Positions 32,926 to 45,837 of a DNA stretch of 64,000 nucleotides are shown piece after piece; position 1 is the first letter of the stretch, and each line of letters starts with the position of its first letter. The notes below the pieces were generated by a model. It worked only from the letters and a program-made list of their open reading frames with translations. It was not told where the DNA came from and did no database searches. Made by a program: the position numbers and the translations under genes. Source of the stretch: Axinella damicornis. Lineage: Eukaryota; Porifera; Demospongiae; Axinellida; Axinellidae. The stretch is taken from assembly GCA_963931865.1 (NCBI GenBank), contig OZ007512.1, forward strand, positions 12,780,756 through 12,844,755, in the 5' to 3' direction.

Positions 32926-33672
32926 GGACGTGACTAAAACCATAGATAATAAACTACTATCTATGCTAAAACACGGAACGCACTGGAAAACGGACCGGAA
33001 AACGGACCAGAAAACGGACTGGGTTTCCATGCGCTAGACACGGCGTCTACTCCATCGCACAGTAAAACTACATTTTAGCTTAATACAGCCAGTCTGCAGC
33101 CCAGCGATGACCACCAGTGCCTCTGCGCAGCCATGGATGAACGGTGACCAGCGCCTCGCAGCTCAAGTCTGGTACACAGCTCAGGTCGACATCACTGGTC
33201 GATCAGTAAGCTTAGCTACAATTACACCACGATCTACCTAGTCTCGCGTGCCAACCTGCCTGTCACGAATCTATGAACTATTTCAGTGCATAGGAGCACT
33301 GCACCAACGTTACTTAAGCGCTCACGTAGCAGGAGGGCTGTCAAGTCTGGCGGCGAAGCCAGACCCGGGAGGCTGGCGCGCTTGGGCGGCTCGGCGATGT
33401 TCAAAGCGATACCACTAGTCTAACCGATCGCTTTCAGTATGTCCGTGCTGGGGAAAATTCGAGGGGCTAGCCCGCTAGACTGGGGTAATCCCGTGGCCAC
33501 TGTGACTGCGGACTTGGGTGCTGGTGGCTATCTGCTGGACTGTGGACCTGTGCTACTAAACTTTGGTTCACTGCACGATCAAATATACGGTGTCTAGGGC
33601 GCCCGGGCATGAAAAAAACTCGGTCCGTTTTCTGGTCCGTTTTCCGGTCCGTTCCGTGTTTTAGTCACGTCC
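32926..33672. mobile_element. Foldback transposon with minisatellite termini, copy 2
   Basis: A 747-bp element. Ends: GGACGTGACTAAAAC then ACGGAACG and repeated AAAACGGACC units, mirrored at the right by GGTCCGTTTT units, CGTTCCGTGTTTTAGTCACG and TCC. The 9-bp target duplication TTCGGCGGC lies at 32,917-32,925 and 33,673-33,681. A 32-bp palindromic insertion (CATAGATAATAAAC onward) splits the left terminus. The ends are related to the element at 12,664 but the interior is not. No transposase seen. Confidence 0.88.
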
Positions 33673-33832
33673 TTCGGCGGCTCATGCGCTCCTGGTTTGA
33701 AGCTAGTGAAGCCACGGGTGTGCAAGTAGCAGCTTAGACAGGAAGTAGTCCTAGTTCTATACAAGTCCTGCAAGCACCTTTGAGAGTTGCACGCTCTCCG
33801 TCTGGGATCGTGAGGACTCCTTCCATTCCGGC

Positions 33833-36800
33833 ATGGCACGAAAATCAAAATCGTCCACGTACAGACTAAATGACGGGAACGAAATTCCCATATTCGGCTT
33901 GGGGGTCTACCTCGCTCAGGCTGACGGGGAGACTGAGCGAGCCGTCCTCTGGGCCCTGAAGCATGGGTACAGGCTCATTGACACAGCTCAAGGATACGAG
34001 TTAGTCTTGTAGGCCTGGTCTCGCCGAAGTTCACAGGCCACAGCTACAACGCAACGAAATAAACTCATCTCAGTATAGTAGCTACTAGCTAGCTAGCAAG
34101 TTGTGCGGTAAACTATTGCGGAACTAGTGAGTTTTATGGAGAACAGCAACTTTTGCCATCTGTTAATATTAATGATGCAATCTTTGGAAATCAAGTACAT
34201 AGTGGACCCCAGCCATTTGGACTATATAGCTACAGTGGCTGTTTATCACTTATGCTGTTATGCTAATTTGAATGCATTCAAATTAGCACCACCTGATTCG
34301 AAGTGGTCGCGGTGCACTTGCATGCTCAGTTGCATTTGCAAAGAGTAGGTAACTATTAGTACCTATATCTGAAGACTGCCCATTTGCCATGCACTATACT
34401 GCACTTGAAAGTTCTGTTGCTCGTGACTTGCACTATCCAAGTCTATGCTGTCCAACACCAAGCTAAAAGATGATGTTGTTTCTTTCATAGAAATGAAGGA
34501 GATGTTGGCAGTGCTGTAAGGAAGTCGGACATCCCCAGGGAAGAAATCTTTGTTACAACTAAGGCAAGAGTTAGACTTGAATAATCAACGTCGCGTTAAA
34601 CCATGCATTTCCATGATAGCTATATCCATTCTCAGCTTTGGAATGCTGATCATGGAAAGGCAAAGACGTTGAAAGCATTTGAAGAAAGCTTAAGAAAGTA
34701 AGTTGTGGGTTGCTTACTCCACGCAGCACTCTCCACAGTCATGCCTTGTATTGTGTGTGTGTAGATGAGTGTGTACACTATGTGTATGTGTGTACACTAT
34801 GCAACCGCTGTTCACACCTGAATCAGCTGTCTGTCGGCATCTATGTACTGACCTTAGCAACCACCTAGCAACGGGCTATAATGATCATGCTTCTCCTGGT
34901 CAGGCTTGGCTTGGATTACATTGATCTCTACCTGATGCATTCTCCCTTGGGAGGCAAGACGGTTGAGACATGGGATGCCATGATAGAAATCAAAGAGAAA
35001 GGACTTGCAAAGTGAGGACCTACTTAGCTACACCAGATGAACATCTATATTTGTTATCTCAGGCTTGATCAAGACAGGTTGCTGCTGGGGGCTGCTTAGA
35101 GCCTAAATGCAACGAGGGACTCATTGAACTGTGCTGTGTACTGATACTGACAGCAATTACCAGTCACTTGCCACGTAGCAACTATTGCACAGATCGACCC
35201 CAAGTTGCCCGGGCGTGCCTGGACAGGCCCAGGTGTGGCTATGCCAGTTTGCTGTGCATGAGCTAGTTATGGGGACATACTTGCAGAGCTATTTATTTCT
35301 TATGCAGGTCAATTGGAGTGTCAAATTTCAATGTTCATCACCTCCAGCAGCTGAAGGTAGCTCGTCCTAACAACATTCCGGCAGGTAAGTTGCAAGGCCA
35401 CAGGTTGCAGCCTGTGAGTATTCAAAGCCTTGGAACCCCATATAAGATCACTCAAAAGCAAATGCAGTAGAGGGTCCACAAGTCCCAGTGAGTCTCAAAG
35501 GCCGTGATCAATTATTTCCTACAGTGAACCAGATTGAGCTGCACCCTTACCTCGCACGGGACGAATGTGTGGCCTACTGTGAGGAAGAGGGTATTGTGGT
35601 AGAGGCCTTCTCCCCACTGACCAAAGGCTGGAAGTTGAAGGACCCACTGCTGGTCCAAGTGGCAGAAAGGTGCATGTGAGGCGTGCTACGCATACACACT
35701 CTAGATCTTAACCACTAAACGTCTGTGAGGGACCTGCTGCCTGCCTTGCCATGACAACCAGTTGTAGTGATGTTAACATCACTACAACTGGTTGAAACGT
35801 TTCAAGGGTTGTCACTGAGATGATCTGGGCCAGTTGCCTTTGAAAATGTCTTAGTCCAAATACCAAAGCAGGGCCATCATGAATAGTCATAATAAAAGGC
35901 CTAAAAGTGGTCCAGCCATGGCCCTGCAAAGATAACTCTTGTCTCTTCAGCTTGTCTGCAACCAAGGTAACAGTGTGGTTAAAACAATTAGTGACTAGTG
36001 GAATGCAGGACATTGGAGGGCGAGCCTGCATATGTATGCGCGTGCAGGGCATGCAAGGAGCAGTTGCATTCACATGATTGTCATCAGAATGTGACCAGGC
36101 AATAAGCACAGAAATTATGGCACTCTTGAAACATAACACTCGTGCACATCACAGCAACTGTGAGTCAGGTTAGCGTTTATAGCCTAGCAGCAATGTCTTT
36201 GTCAGTGTCGCCGAGGAGGAAGAATGTTCATGGTGCTCTAGCCAATGTCCACGAGTGGTCTCCGTCTTTGTTGTCGCCATCGTTCGTCGCAGCAACTGTG
36301 AGTCAGGTTAGCGTTTATAGCCAAGCAGCAACGTCTTTGTCAGTGTCGCCGAGGAGGAAGAATGTTCATGGTGCTCTAGCCAATGTCCACGAGTGGTCTC
36401 TGTCTTTGTTGTCGCCATCGTTTGTTGAACAGGTTACAGGTAGCTAGACGGTTCGTCGAGTTCGTTGAATTCGAATATTATTGTGCACGTGCAAGTGACA
36501 TTCGCTGATTTAAAATTTACGGTAATTGCAAGATCCACGATCCACCGGACAAGCAAGTATACACATGCAGAGCGCAATGAAGTCACGCTAGTGTGGGGCT
36601 CGCTCAGGCTCGCCCCAATTACAGTGATTAGCTATTGTAAAAACCATCCCTGTCTGTCTCAAGGTACAAAAAATCAACTGCCCAGCTGTTGATCCGATGG
36701 AGTCTACAACGTGGATACGTTTGCATCCCAAAGTCGGTCAAGGAGCATAGAATTGTTGAGAATGGAGATGTGTTTGACTTCAACATCTCAGAAGAAGACA

Positions 36801-37212
36801 TGCAAGCTCTCGTGAGTGTAGCTATAATATAATTCGTAGTGACATATTCTGAATCAGGTGTGCACCCAACAAAAGATAACAAATGCAAGAAATAGTTTTA
36901 ACTTCTAAGATGATTCATAATGGTACTAGAGGTAACACATTTGTTCACAAGAATTCCAAACTGAGATTGTTGTGTGAGGAAAAGTAGTATGAGCAAAAGG
37001 CAATCTAATTGGAATGCAGGAGCAGCTTGGCTGTGAACATTATCACTTTGTAGCCTCGTTCCCAGCCCCATACAAAACATTTTCGAATGGGGCCTGGGAA
37101 CGAGGCTAATCAGTTTTACCAGAAGTATTGTCACTATTCTCCCTCCTAGAATGGTCTGGATGAGCACCTTGTTACTGACTGGGACCCAATGTCTTCTCCC
37201 TGGGAGCCCTGA
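33833..37212 (+). CDS. Aldo-keto reductase
   Basis: A NADPH-dependent carbonyl reductase of the classical (beta/alpha)8 AKR fold. Eight exons join in frame to 280 residues: 33,833-33,999, 34,491-34,563, 34,636-34,697, 34,904-35,011, 35,308-35,384, 35,525-35,669, 36,664-36,811 and 37,150-37,212. The catalytic tetrad is complete: D50 and Y55 ([12 protein letters not shown]), K80 (IFVTTK) and H113 (DLYLMHSP). Further family signatures are [23 protein letters not shown] and the cofactor segment [13 protein letters not shown]. Intron 2 starts with GC rather than GT (AAG|GCAAGA). The overall form resembles the AKR5-like 2,5-diketogluconate or prostaglandin F synthase type, but the substrate cannot be read from sequence. 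It diverges from copy A (start 32,313) and converges on copy B (stop 37,937), taking the position the dioxygenase has beside copy A. Confidence 0.92.
35754..35797. mobile_element. Short perfect palindrome
   Basis: CAACCAGTTGTAGTGATG is mirrored by CATCACTACAACTGGTTG with a TTAA centre, in intron 6 of the AKR gene. Confidence 0.65.
36153..36428 (+). repeat. 138-bp tandem duplication, open in one frame
   Basis: Two copies, starting GCAACTGTGAGTCAGG at 36,154 and 36,292. The period of 138 is 46 codons, and the plus-strand frame stays open across both ([20 protein letters not shown] twice). It lies in AKR intron 6; a cryptic exon is possible but unsupported. Confidence 0.75.
37051..37108. mobile_element. 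Hairpin MITE
   Basis: TAGCCTCGTTCCCAGCCCC is mirrored by GGGGCCTGGGAACGAGGCTA, in the last AKR intron, 41 bp before the terminal exon. Confidence 0.85.
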
Positions 37213-37936
37213 GACGAACACCGACTTCCTTACTTAGTATACGGCGGGTATAATGAATATGATTTGAATGCTGTATATAGTACCGAAGAGTATATATCAA
37301 GCGCCCACCATGTGTCAAGCACCCACCCCCCTCTTCATGCGAAATTTCTTGCACAGGGTTGCACCCATCACGAAAGTCTTGAGCAGCATTTGAAAGTATA
37401 GTAGTACTAGGCGTGACGTCACAGAAATGTTTCCAGTCTGGAAACAATTAATAACATCTGCACTGGCCTAATATTGACCACGCCCCTAATAATTTCAGGG
37501 CTGTAAGAATTGTGCGTTCTCAGGCGATGCCCACACCCGGAAATGGCAGGAAATGTTCAAACATTAAGATTCAGCTCATGCTGAATGCTCATGTTATATG
37601 CTAGCTATCTGTCCAACAATTTATAGGATCGAGAATGCGGTTGCATTAGCTACTCCAAACTAGATCATGAAAGGTTGGCGCTATAGGAGAAATTAGTTGT
37701 CACCGACCAATCAAGCAATCAGACTGTCAAATGCAGTCACATGACAGCACATGCATTATACAGCATACACAGATTTAAGTACGTGTAGAAATAAACAGAA
37801 GAATTGTCAATTAAAATTGTAACATTAAATCACTAAAATCAATTATGCACCCAACCAACTTAAATATGTTCAACTAGCCTCGTTCCCAGGCCGCGTGGCT
37901 TGCATGGGAACGAGGCTAAGGCTCAACTTGTCACAG
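37213..37936. other. Convergent intergenic region, duplicated module flank
   Basis: 37,510-37,870 is homologous to 59,490-59,900 (the flank between the dioxygenase remnant and copy C), and a hairpin MITE lies at 37,875-37,918. No dioxygenase sequence remains. So copy B carries the module's acetyltransferase flank while AKR replaces the dioxygenase. Confidence 0.7.
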
Positions 37937-40900
37937 CTACGTGAGTGTCTTGGCAGCTGCCATAACATTGTGCATCTCCGTCAAGCTCTCCATTAGAGCC
38001 TGGCCGTACTGCTGGCTGTCTGTGTCGTGGTAATGGCGAAATGAGGTAATAGCAAAGATCACCTGCTTCTCCTGTAGGTTGTAGCACACTCCATAGCCTT
38101 CCTCTACATCTGCAGAGTGGCATGCAACGATGTCGTGATGCGGACTGGATACCTGAGTGAGAGAAGAGACAGATCCATTACAGCTAACCCAGGAGTGGTT
38201 GACCTCTTTGAACCTGGGAGTCTAGCAGGACACTGTCCGTAGTGGAACTATGCACACTCCAGACGACACACTACAAAGCCAGCACCATCTTGATCACATC
38301 TTCGAGAATGGCTGCATCCACATTCTCCAGTACCATCTGTAGTCGCTCGTTATTAGCTGCAAGTACGAGTGTGATATCACCTATATATGTATGGGGCCAG
38401 TGAGCAATATAGTCGCCTAGGAGTCTCGTGCCCAGGCCGTATGAGGGTCTGGGAACGAGACTAGTTGCCAAGGAGAACAAGGATAGCTGCAAGTACGACC
38501 TGGTGGATGTAATCAGAGTATCCACGAGGTCTGAGAGCAGGATCCGAGGATACCGATCTATTTCGGGCAGTGGTACTGTACACTCGAAGGAAACTAAAAA
38601 TCAATTATGCATTATTCACTTCCAAAAAAATAAATAAATAAAATAAAATAAAAATAAAAATCACATCTTTACCCTGTTCTTCAACTAAACTACCAGTACT
38701 AAAATAAATATCCGACTGATACCTGGCTGGTCGTGGGGTTGTAGTCATGGATTCTTGAGTAGGTCTCATCCTTGAATATGCCAGGTGTCTCCATCCTCAT
38801 TTCTGTGGCTAGAATCTTCAGCGTCATCAGATGCCGGTCCATTGCTTGGCCTGAGATTGCCTTGTGGATGGGGTTAAGACCAGTTAGAGTAGCTACTAAG
38901 ATTGCCTTGTGGATGGGGTTAAGACCAGTTAGAGTAGCTACTAAGATTGCCTTGTGGATGGGGTTAAGACCAGTTAGAGTAGCTACTAAGATTGCCTTGT
39001 GGATGGGGTTAAGACCAGTTAGAGTAGCTACTAAGATTGCCTTGTGGATGGGGTTAAGACCAGTTAGAGTAGCTACTAAGATTGCCTTGTGGATGGGGGT
39101 TAAGACCAGTTAGAGTAGCTACTAAGATTGCCTTGTGGATGGGGTTAAGACCAGTTAGAGTAGATCGCCTTGTGGATGGGGGTTAAGACCAGTTAGAGTA
39201 GCTACTAAGATTGCCTTGTGGATGGGGGTTAAGACCAGTTAGAGTAGCTACTAAGATTGCCTTGTGGATGGGGGTTAAGACCAGTTAGAGTAGCTACTAA
39301 GATTGCTGTTATATTTGCATGGAAGCAGAAAGTAGGTCTTGTATCAAAGCATTTGCAAAAGCAACTTATGGTGTAGCAATAAGTAAAATTATCCAGGTGT
39401 GCAAAATCGAGTGAGAATGGGATAGCTGTTTACATATACTGCTCCATGAGCCTGCCTCAGCCTGATCAATGCTTCATACATACTGATGATGCCACTCCAT
39501 ATGTGCGCTCACATATGTGCGCTCACTGGGGGTGAACCGGCTTCAAGACTAATCTCAACTCTTCTGTAAAATATTCGAGCTCATAGGCGGTGGAACTGGT
39601 CTGATGATCAACTGCTTTGGCTTGCAGCCTCTGCATGCACACATACTGCCTCCACTATACTGTGCCTGACCAAAGCTCAAATGCTTCCGCTGCCCCTGGA
39701 ACTCGGTTTTAAATGTCTCCATCAGTGGAGCACGAGTGTATGTTTAATGTCATAATTTCTATACTGATTGCCCCGGCACATTCTGATGTCATGTGACAGT
39801 CATGTGCAACTGCTCCATGCATGGGGGAGGTATCCACTTCCGGGTGGGTACAATCGGTGGACTGGAATGAATCATGGACCGGACTGGACTGGAATCCTAA
39901 AATTAGTTATGAGTGAGTGGTGAGCAGGACATTGCTGATGTATGCATACCGGTACTATCATACTTACGTCATTGACACGGACAGTGTGGGCTTTTATTGC
40001 CTGTACCAGGGAGTTAGCCTTTTCTTCAACCTGAGAAAGTGATCATACGCAGAGTATTACACAAGGAGAATCACCTGAAGATTCCAATTGAGAACTAAGT
40101 CACCCTGCACTGAATATAACCTTGGTTAATGGAGCCTCAAGAACGCCAAGATGGGTCATGAATATCATTAACAACACTACAAGCTGCAAGTACGTGTTCA
40201 AATACAAAGAAAGCTTTTACTTGACACTGTTGGACTATACCTATACTAGGGTACTTCACTTTCGCCATTACGATGACTGAGCGTTCAGTTGAAACATCGG
40301 CAAACTCGGTACCAGAGAACCTTCTAATCCATTTATGCAGGACCCAACTGAGAATCCACCACTTCGAAGATACTTCATTTCCGTGCTGTTTGCCTTGCCA
40401 TTACTTTTAGGTTTGAATATGCCTTACTTTTAGTAAACAAAAAACAACACTACAATTAACTCACTGAAGCATTGCTGTCACTCATTGTCTTCACAAACGT
40501 CAACGATGCGCTGGTGGTGGATCGAACGATCTCTAGCCTGCCTAGCTTGTACCACCACGGTCTTACAGCCTCATAATATGTGAAAGTCAGGTTCTTGTAC
40601 AACCTACAAGAGAAGTATCGGTCATTATTAGGGCACCCTGCAGAGGTTGAAATAAGGATTACATGTTGAGCGGTCAAATGTCCTAGCACTTTAGATTTTG
40701 ATTGGTCATTTACAAAATATGCTAGATCATGCCAGTCACCAAAAATAAATCAAAAGAGCATGAAAGTGTGTTCTCCAAGCTGCACTCAAATCCATGTTGG
40801 TTGTGTATATATGAATTTGGTTGACTACTCATGCATAAAGAAAGAGAGAATGGCAGATTCCAACCAGGTACATTTGGGTCATGCACTTAGGTGATTGTAT

Positions 40901-41267
40901 TCACGCATGTTGACTGGTCACGCCTACTGAACAAGTGCATTTGTGTTGCAGTCATTTTAGTTTAATGTACGGAAATTGACCGATATCCGCATGTTATTTC
41001 GACCTTTGCCTTGGCAACAAGCCTGTCACCCTGTGTGGTATACATACTTGTAGTAAGCCAATTGGATAGCATGTTGGATGAAACCATCAGGTGACAATAG
41101 GAAAGACTTGATCAGGTTCTTTCCAAAGTCTGTGAAGGCGAATACCTCAACATCAGCATCACGTATCAAACTGCGGTTGGCCGGGGGAGTGGTGTGTGAG
41201 TGTGAATGTGTATGTGTGTGTATGTGTGTGTGTGTGTGTGTGTGTGAGTGTGAATGTGTGTATGTGT

Positions 41268-41304
<37 letters not shown>

Positions 41305-42273
41305 TGTGAATGTGTGTATGTGTGTGTATGTGTGTGTGTGTGTGAGTGTGAATGTGTGTATGTGTGTGTATGTGTGTGTGTGTGTGTGTGTACTGTAAGA
41401 TAAAATCATACTTTGGTGCATTGCACACTTGAAATGCATCTTAATAATTAATTTATTTAGGTGGGAGTAGCAAGACTACAATTAAGAATGCATTTTACCC
41501 ACAGGTCAGTAATCTGATGGACGACTACCCTGATCCACTTTTGCTTCAGATGAACTGGAGCTTTCTGAACTCAGCTTTTGCTCAACTGTTTGCTGGTAGG
41601 TTTGATCAATGACCTTATCCTGTAAGGACTTGTTTTGGCCCTGACTCTCTTGAAATGGGTCAAGGTGTGCAAATGCCCCACTCCCTGAACAATGAGTGGT
41701 ACTTTATGCTATGCTATAATATGAATGATCAACAAAGTCTTCAGTTTACAGCCCTTGTGGAACAGCCGTGAGGTGCGTGCGACTCACACTCGGAAGCATG
41801 CAGCAACACAGGGTACGGTTGGTACATGATTGCCGAGCAAGGCCACCATTTGACACTGTTGATGCTGTAGCTGGGTCTCACATAGCAAGACCCTCACAGA
41901 AAGGAGAGTCTGGTTAACTGCATGCCCACATACGTATAAGACATGTTCAGATACCCACACCAACTGGCTGTGCGCACAGGGGGGAGCCTGGGAACGAGGC
42001 TATTGCACATGCACATACCTGTCCATGTTTTGCTTGGCAGCCTCAATGTCCCTGGCACTCTCACTGGAGATATTCCACTGCAGGTGCTCAGCTGGAGACA
42101 GGACTGAGCCATCCACGTTGGAGGCCTCTCCCAGGAGATCGTACTGCAACCTGTGGGGGGAGAGGTACGTATTCAGCAAGAATGTTTGAAAGAGAAGGGA
42201 CTACCACAGCAAGGGGAGGTACGTGGATGTGAATGGTAGCACACTGAGTGATTATCTTTTGTGCACACCAACA

Positions 42274-42310
<37 letters not shown>

Positions 42311-45300
42311 GTGCTGTGACCTGGTTGCATACTCCCTAGCCTCGTTCCCAGGCTGCGTGGGAGGCCTGGGAACGAGGCTACATACTCACTTTGAAATGAT
42401 ATCCAGGCAGAAGTTTTGGGCTGCCATCAAGACAATCCCATCTGCAGGTGCATGGTCCAGATTGAGACCGCACAACCCATCCTCTCCCGCCAATATCTGT
42501 GTGGGTGAGAGGGTATGTGCACATGTATGCCCTTATATTCTGCTTGTCACAAACTGAAAATTAACTGCTGTACAGCAGTTAATTTTCAGTTTAGCAACAG
42601 TTACTGCAAATCTAACTTATTACATGAAGTTTCAAAGGACATGAAACTAATGATGCACATTGCTTTCATTATGCCTCACTTGCTAGCTGTGTATCAGAGA
42701 ACGCGGTATCAGAGATAGTCTCGTTCCCAGACCCCGAACGCGCGAAAAAGGGGTCTGGGGACAATGCTACATGCTGCCTGACCTTCGAGGGGCGTGACCA
42801 CGTGACGTAATCAATAGATTCCAGATGAAAATGGCAAATTCGACATGTTTGATGATGCCCAGTAAAGCGGTGAGAGATATTCTTTGTACCAACAAAGGCA
42901 GCACTCCTCTTTGCGTCGTTCTGGGCTGTATCTACCAAGTCTACTTAGCCGACACGGAAACTGCGAAGCAATTTATTGCTCTAGCTAAACTCTGATTGGC
43001 CATCCCACATTCCAGACATCAACGTCATAGGGTCGAGCTGACTGTAGCATTGTCCCCAGACCCCTTTTCTCGCGGGTTGGGGTCTGGGAACGAGACTATA
43101 TCAAAGAACGCGGTAGCGTTCTCTATTTAGGGATGGCCAAGGAAATTTCGATTTTACCATACTGATGCACCAGCAGGATAACGGCCAAAGAAGCTACAAC
43201 CCCCCAAACCAAGCATGCAGACAGAATGATACTGCCTAGCAGTTCACAAAAACACTCACAAACGTAGCTTAGAGTGCGCGGGAGTCGATGAACAAGTCGC
43301 GGAGAAAAGTCCGATTTCGTCATCTTCTTTCTTCTTCTTCCTTTCTTTCTCATAACAAAACTTTGCCCAAGGATAGCTCACCAACTAAACCACTTCTTGA
43401 GCTAATTTACGTACAGGACAACACCGCTATCGCCGTAGTACTCGCCATGATCACGTTTGTCTACAAACTGGCAAGACTAGTAGTTTTAGCTAGCTACGAT
43501 CCGATGGCATTCTAGCACGACGCCATTTTGAGGCAATGAGGTCACGTGTTCGCCAATTGCGCATGCGCAATCCAAAATGCAAGCACATTCTTTTTGTGTT
43601 CTTTTGCTTGTGATGGCTGCGTTTGGTACACTAACAGAATCCCTGTGAATCTGTCATCTGGTGGCTCTTACTGCTACGAGGAATTTCTACCAACCTGTTC
43701 TTGTCAGGATGTATTGTGACTATGCCATCATGGAGGCGTGGCTTTCTTTTCATGACGTAACTACAGTGCAGAACTGTGAGGCTAGAGTTTTGGATTTCCA
43801 TTGCAAGCACATGACCTACACGGCTGCCATCGAGCTCTCTGATCCGATGAAGGGTGAATGCCCCACCCCCTCATCCACAAAGGCAACAATAAACATTGAT
43901 CACAACAGCAACATCAAAAAAATATTTATTTATTATTATTATTAATGGAAACTAAATGAAGCATTAAAGCCTGCTCAGTGCCCAGCAGAAGGTCCACGTC
44001 CATCAAGAGAGACCATCGCAGCTTTGTTGACATGGTGATCGCCTCGTAGTCTCGGGCCTAGGAACGAGGCTAACATGGTGGTGATTAAGTAACAACAACT
44101 TAAAATCTGGGATACATCCAGTTCCCCCGTACCCTTATGGTGACGTGACGTTGCACGTACCATGACTAAGAAGTTACGCATTTCATGCGCTCGAAAAAGT
44201 ACGCAAACTAGTGGCAAAAAATTTTCTGAGAAAAATAAAGAGGATTCAGTGATGGCCTGTCACATTCGGAATTATTCCACTCCTCGAAAAAGCTAAGAAA
44301 CAAGGAGAAATGAGGCTCAGTCCCATCCCCTCCCTAAATTCTACATTTTATAATAGGATGGGACTGAGCCTGGTTAACCCTTTAACCACCGAATTCTTCC
44401 CACCAAGACAACACATTTTCATGTATTCAGCGCACACCACTTTCGTAGGTACTCCTCTCCCACAGCATTCGCTCCTCAGCGGCCAAACTTGGTGGGGCCC
44501 GCACACATGGAGAGACCTCTCTGGCAATACCGTTAATGATATTCATGACCCCCCACAAGCCCAGCAATTGGAGGTCAAAGGTGGATGTCAGCCGGATTTT
44601 CGCCCAGCATTTCCCTAAACTTGGGCCAGATCTGACTGATGGCACACCTTACACCACCAATTTGCAGGTTTTCTTGAGGCCCTGGGTGGGGTCTATGAAT
44701 ATCATTAGAATCAAAAATTCTCAGGTCAATGAATCTCATTAAAATCAAAAAACGCCCACCACAGGGGAAGGGGGTGCTGCCGCCCCCCCTTCGAAACCCC
44801 CCCGCTTGTACGTTTAGTGGGGGAGGCGCGCCGAAATCTGACCAAATTTTTGAGTTCGTGCCTTAAAGTCGTCCCTAGGCCATCTGAAGACTTTTTGGTC
44901 TCTTTTTGGACTGGCGAGAAGCCCTACATGTGCATAGGGTCTAAATGACGCATTTATGCGTCAATAGGGCTTAAAGGGTTAAAGGCATTTCTCCTAGTTT
45001 CTTAGCTTTTTCGAGGAGTGGAATAATTCCGAATGTGACAGGCCATCACTAAATCCTTTTTATTTTTCGCAGAAAAATTTTTTGCCACTAGTATATATAA
45101 AGTTTAGACACTATCCACAAAGACAGCTCAAGATTTTCAACCTTGGAGATTGGATAAGGATATTCCTATAGTACTGCGTTACTGTGTTCTATAGTTGAAC
45201 TCAAGTGGGCACCCACAAGATTCCTTAGTGCGATCGACATTGCTAAGTGTGACTGGCACTATCAGAATAACGTCCCTTATTCAAATTGTGTTTGTAGTCA

Positions 45301-45802
45301 GACTGGTGTATATGCAGGGGTCCAGAGATACAACAACAATGCAGAACTCTAACCTGTACAACAGAATCAAACCATCTGTTAGCGCTGTTAAACTTGCTCC
45401 CGTTGCCATGCATACAGCGGTTGAGCACCATGGTGGACTGTGGGTCAGAGTAGGGGGAGTGTGGGCAGAGGGGGGAGGTTGAGGTGGAGGGGAGACCCCG
45501 GTCCAGGCAGAGGACAAACTGGGCACGCTCCATCACGTCCAGGTTGGATTTGTTGAGAGGGTCTGTGTGTTGGAGGGAGGTGTAGCTACATGCAGGGCCT
45601 GTGTTAACATCTGACGCTCTGATATAACAGAGGACTCTTGTACTATATGCATCTAGAATGATTAGGTTTGTACAAATGTTAATTGTCATAATTTATGGAG
45701 AGGTTTGGACAAACATATTGTAAATGGTGAAGATCAAGTTTTTGCTGACAAGATCTAGCTTCCTCAGAAGCTTCCCAGTAGCTCCTTCAGGATAACATGT
45801 GT

Positions 45803-45837
<35 letters not shown>

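Noticed and set aside
38772..39113. 113-codon repetitive ORF on plus
   Set aside because: Produced by the 45-bp minisatellite, antisense to CRAT-B exon 14.
41026..41439. His/Thr- and Val/Cys-rich ORFs on both strands
   Set aside because: Translation of a (TG)n microsatellite next to CRAT-B exon 11.
42669..42938. Minus ORF with Cys and His residues suggesting a THAP-like finger
   Set aside because: Spacing of C and H does not match THAP or another finger, and the ORF runs into an inverted-repeat element.
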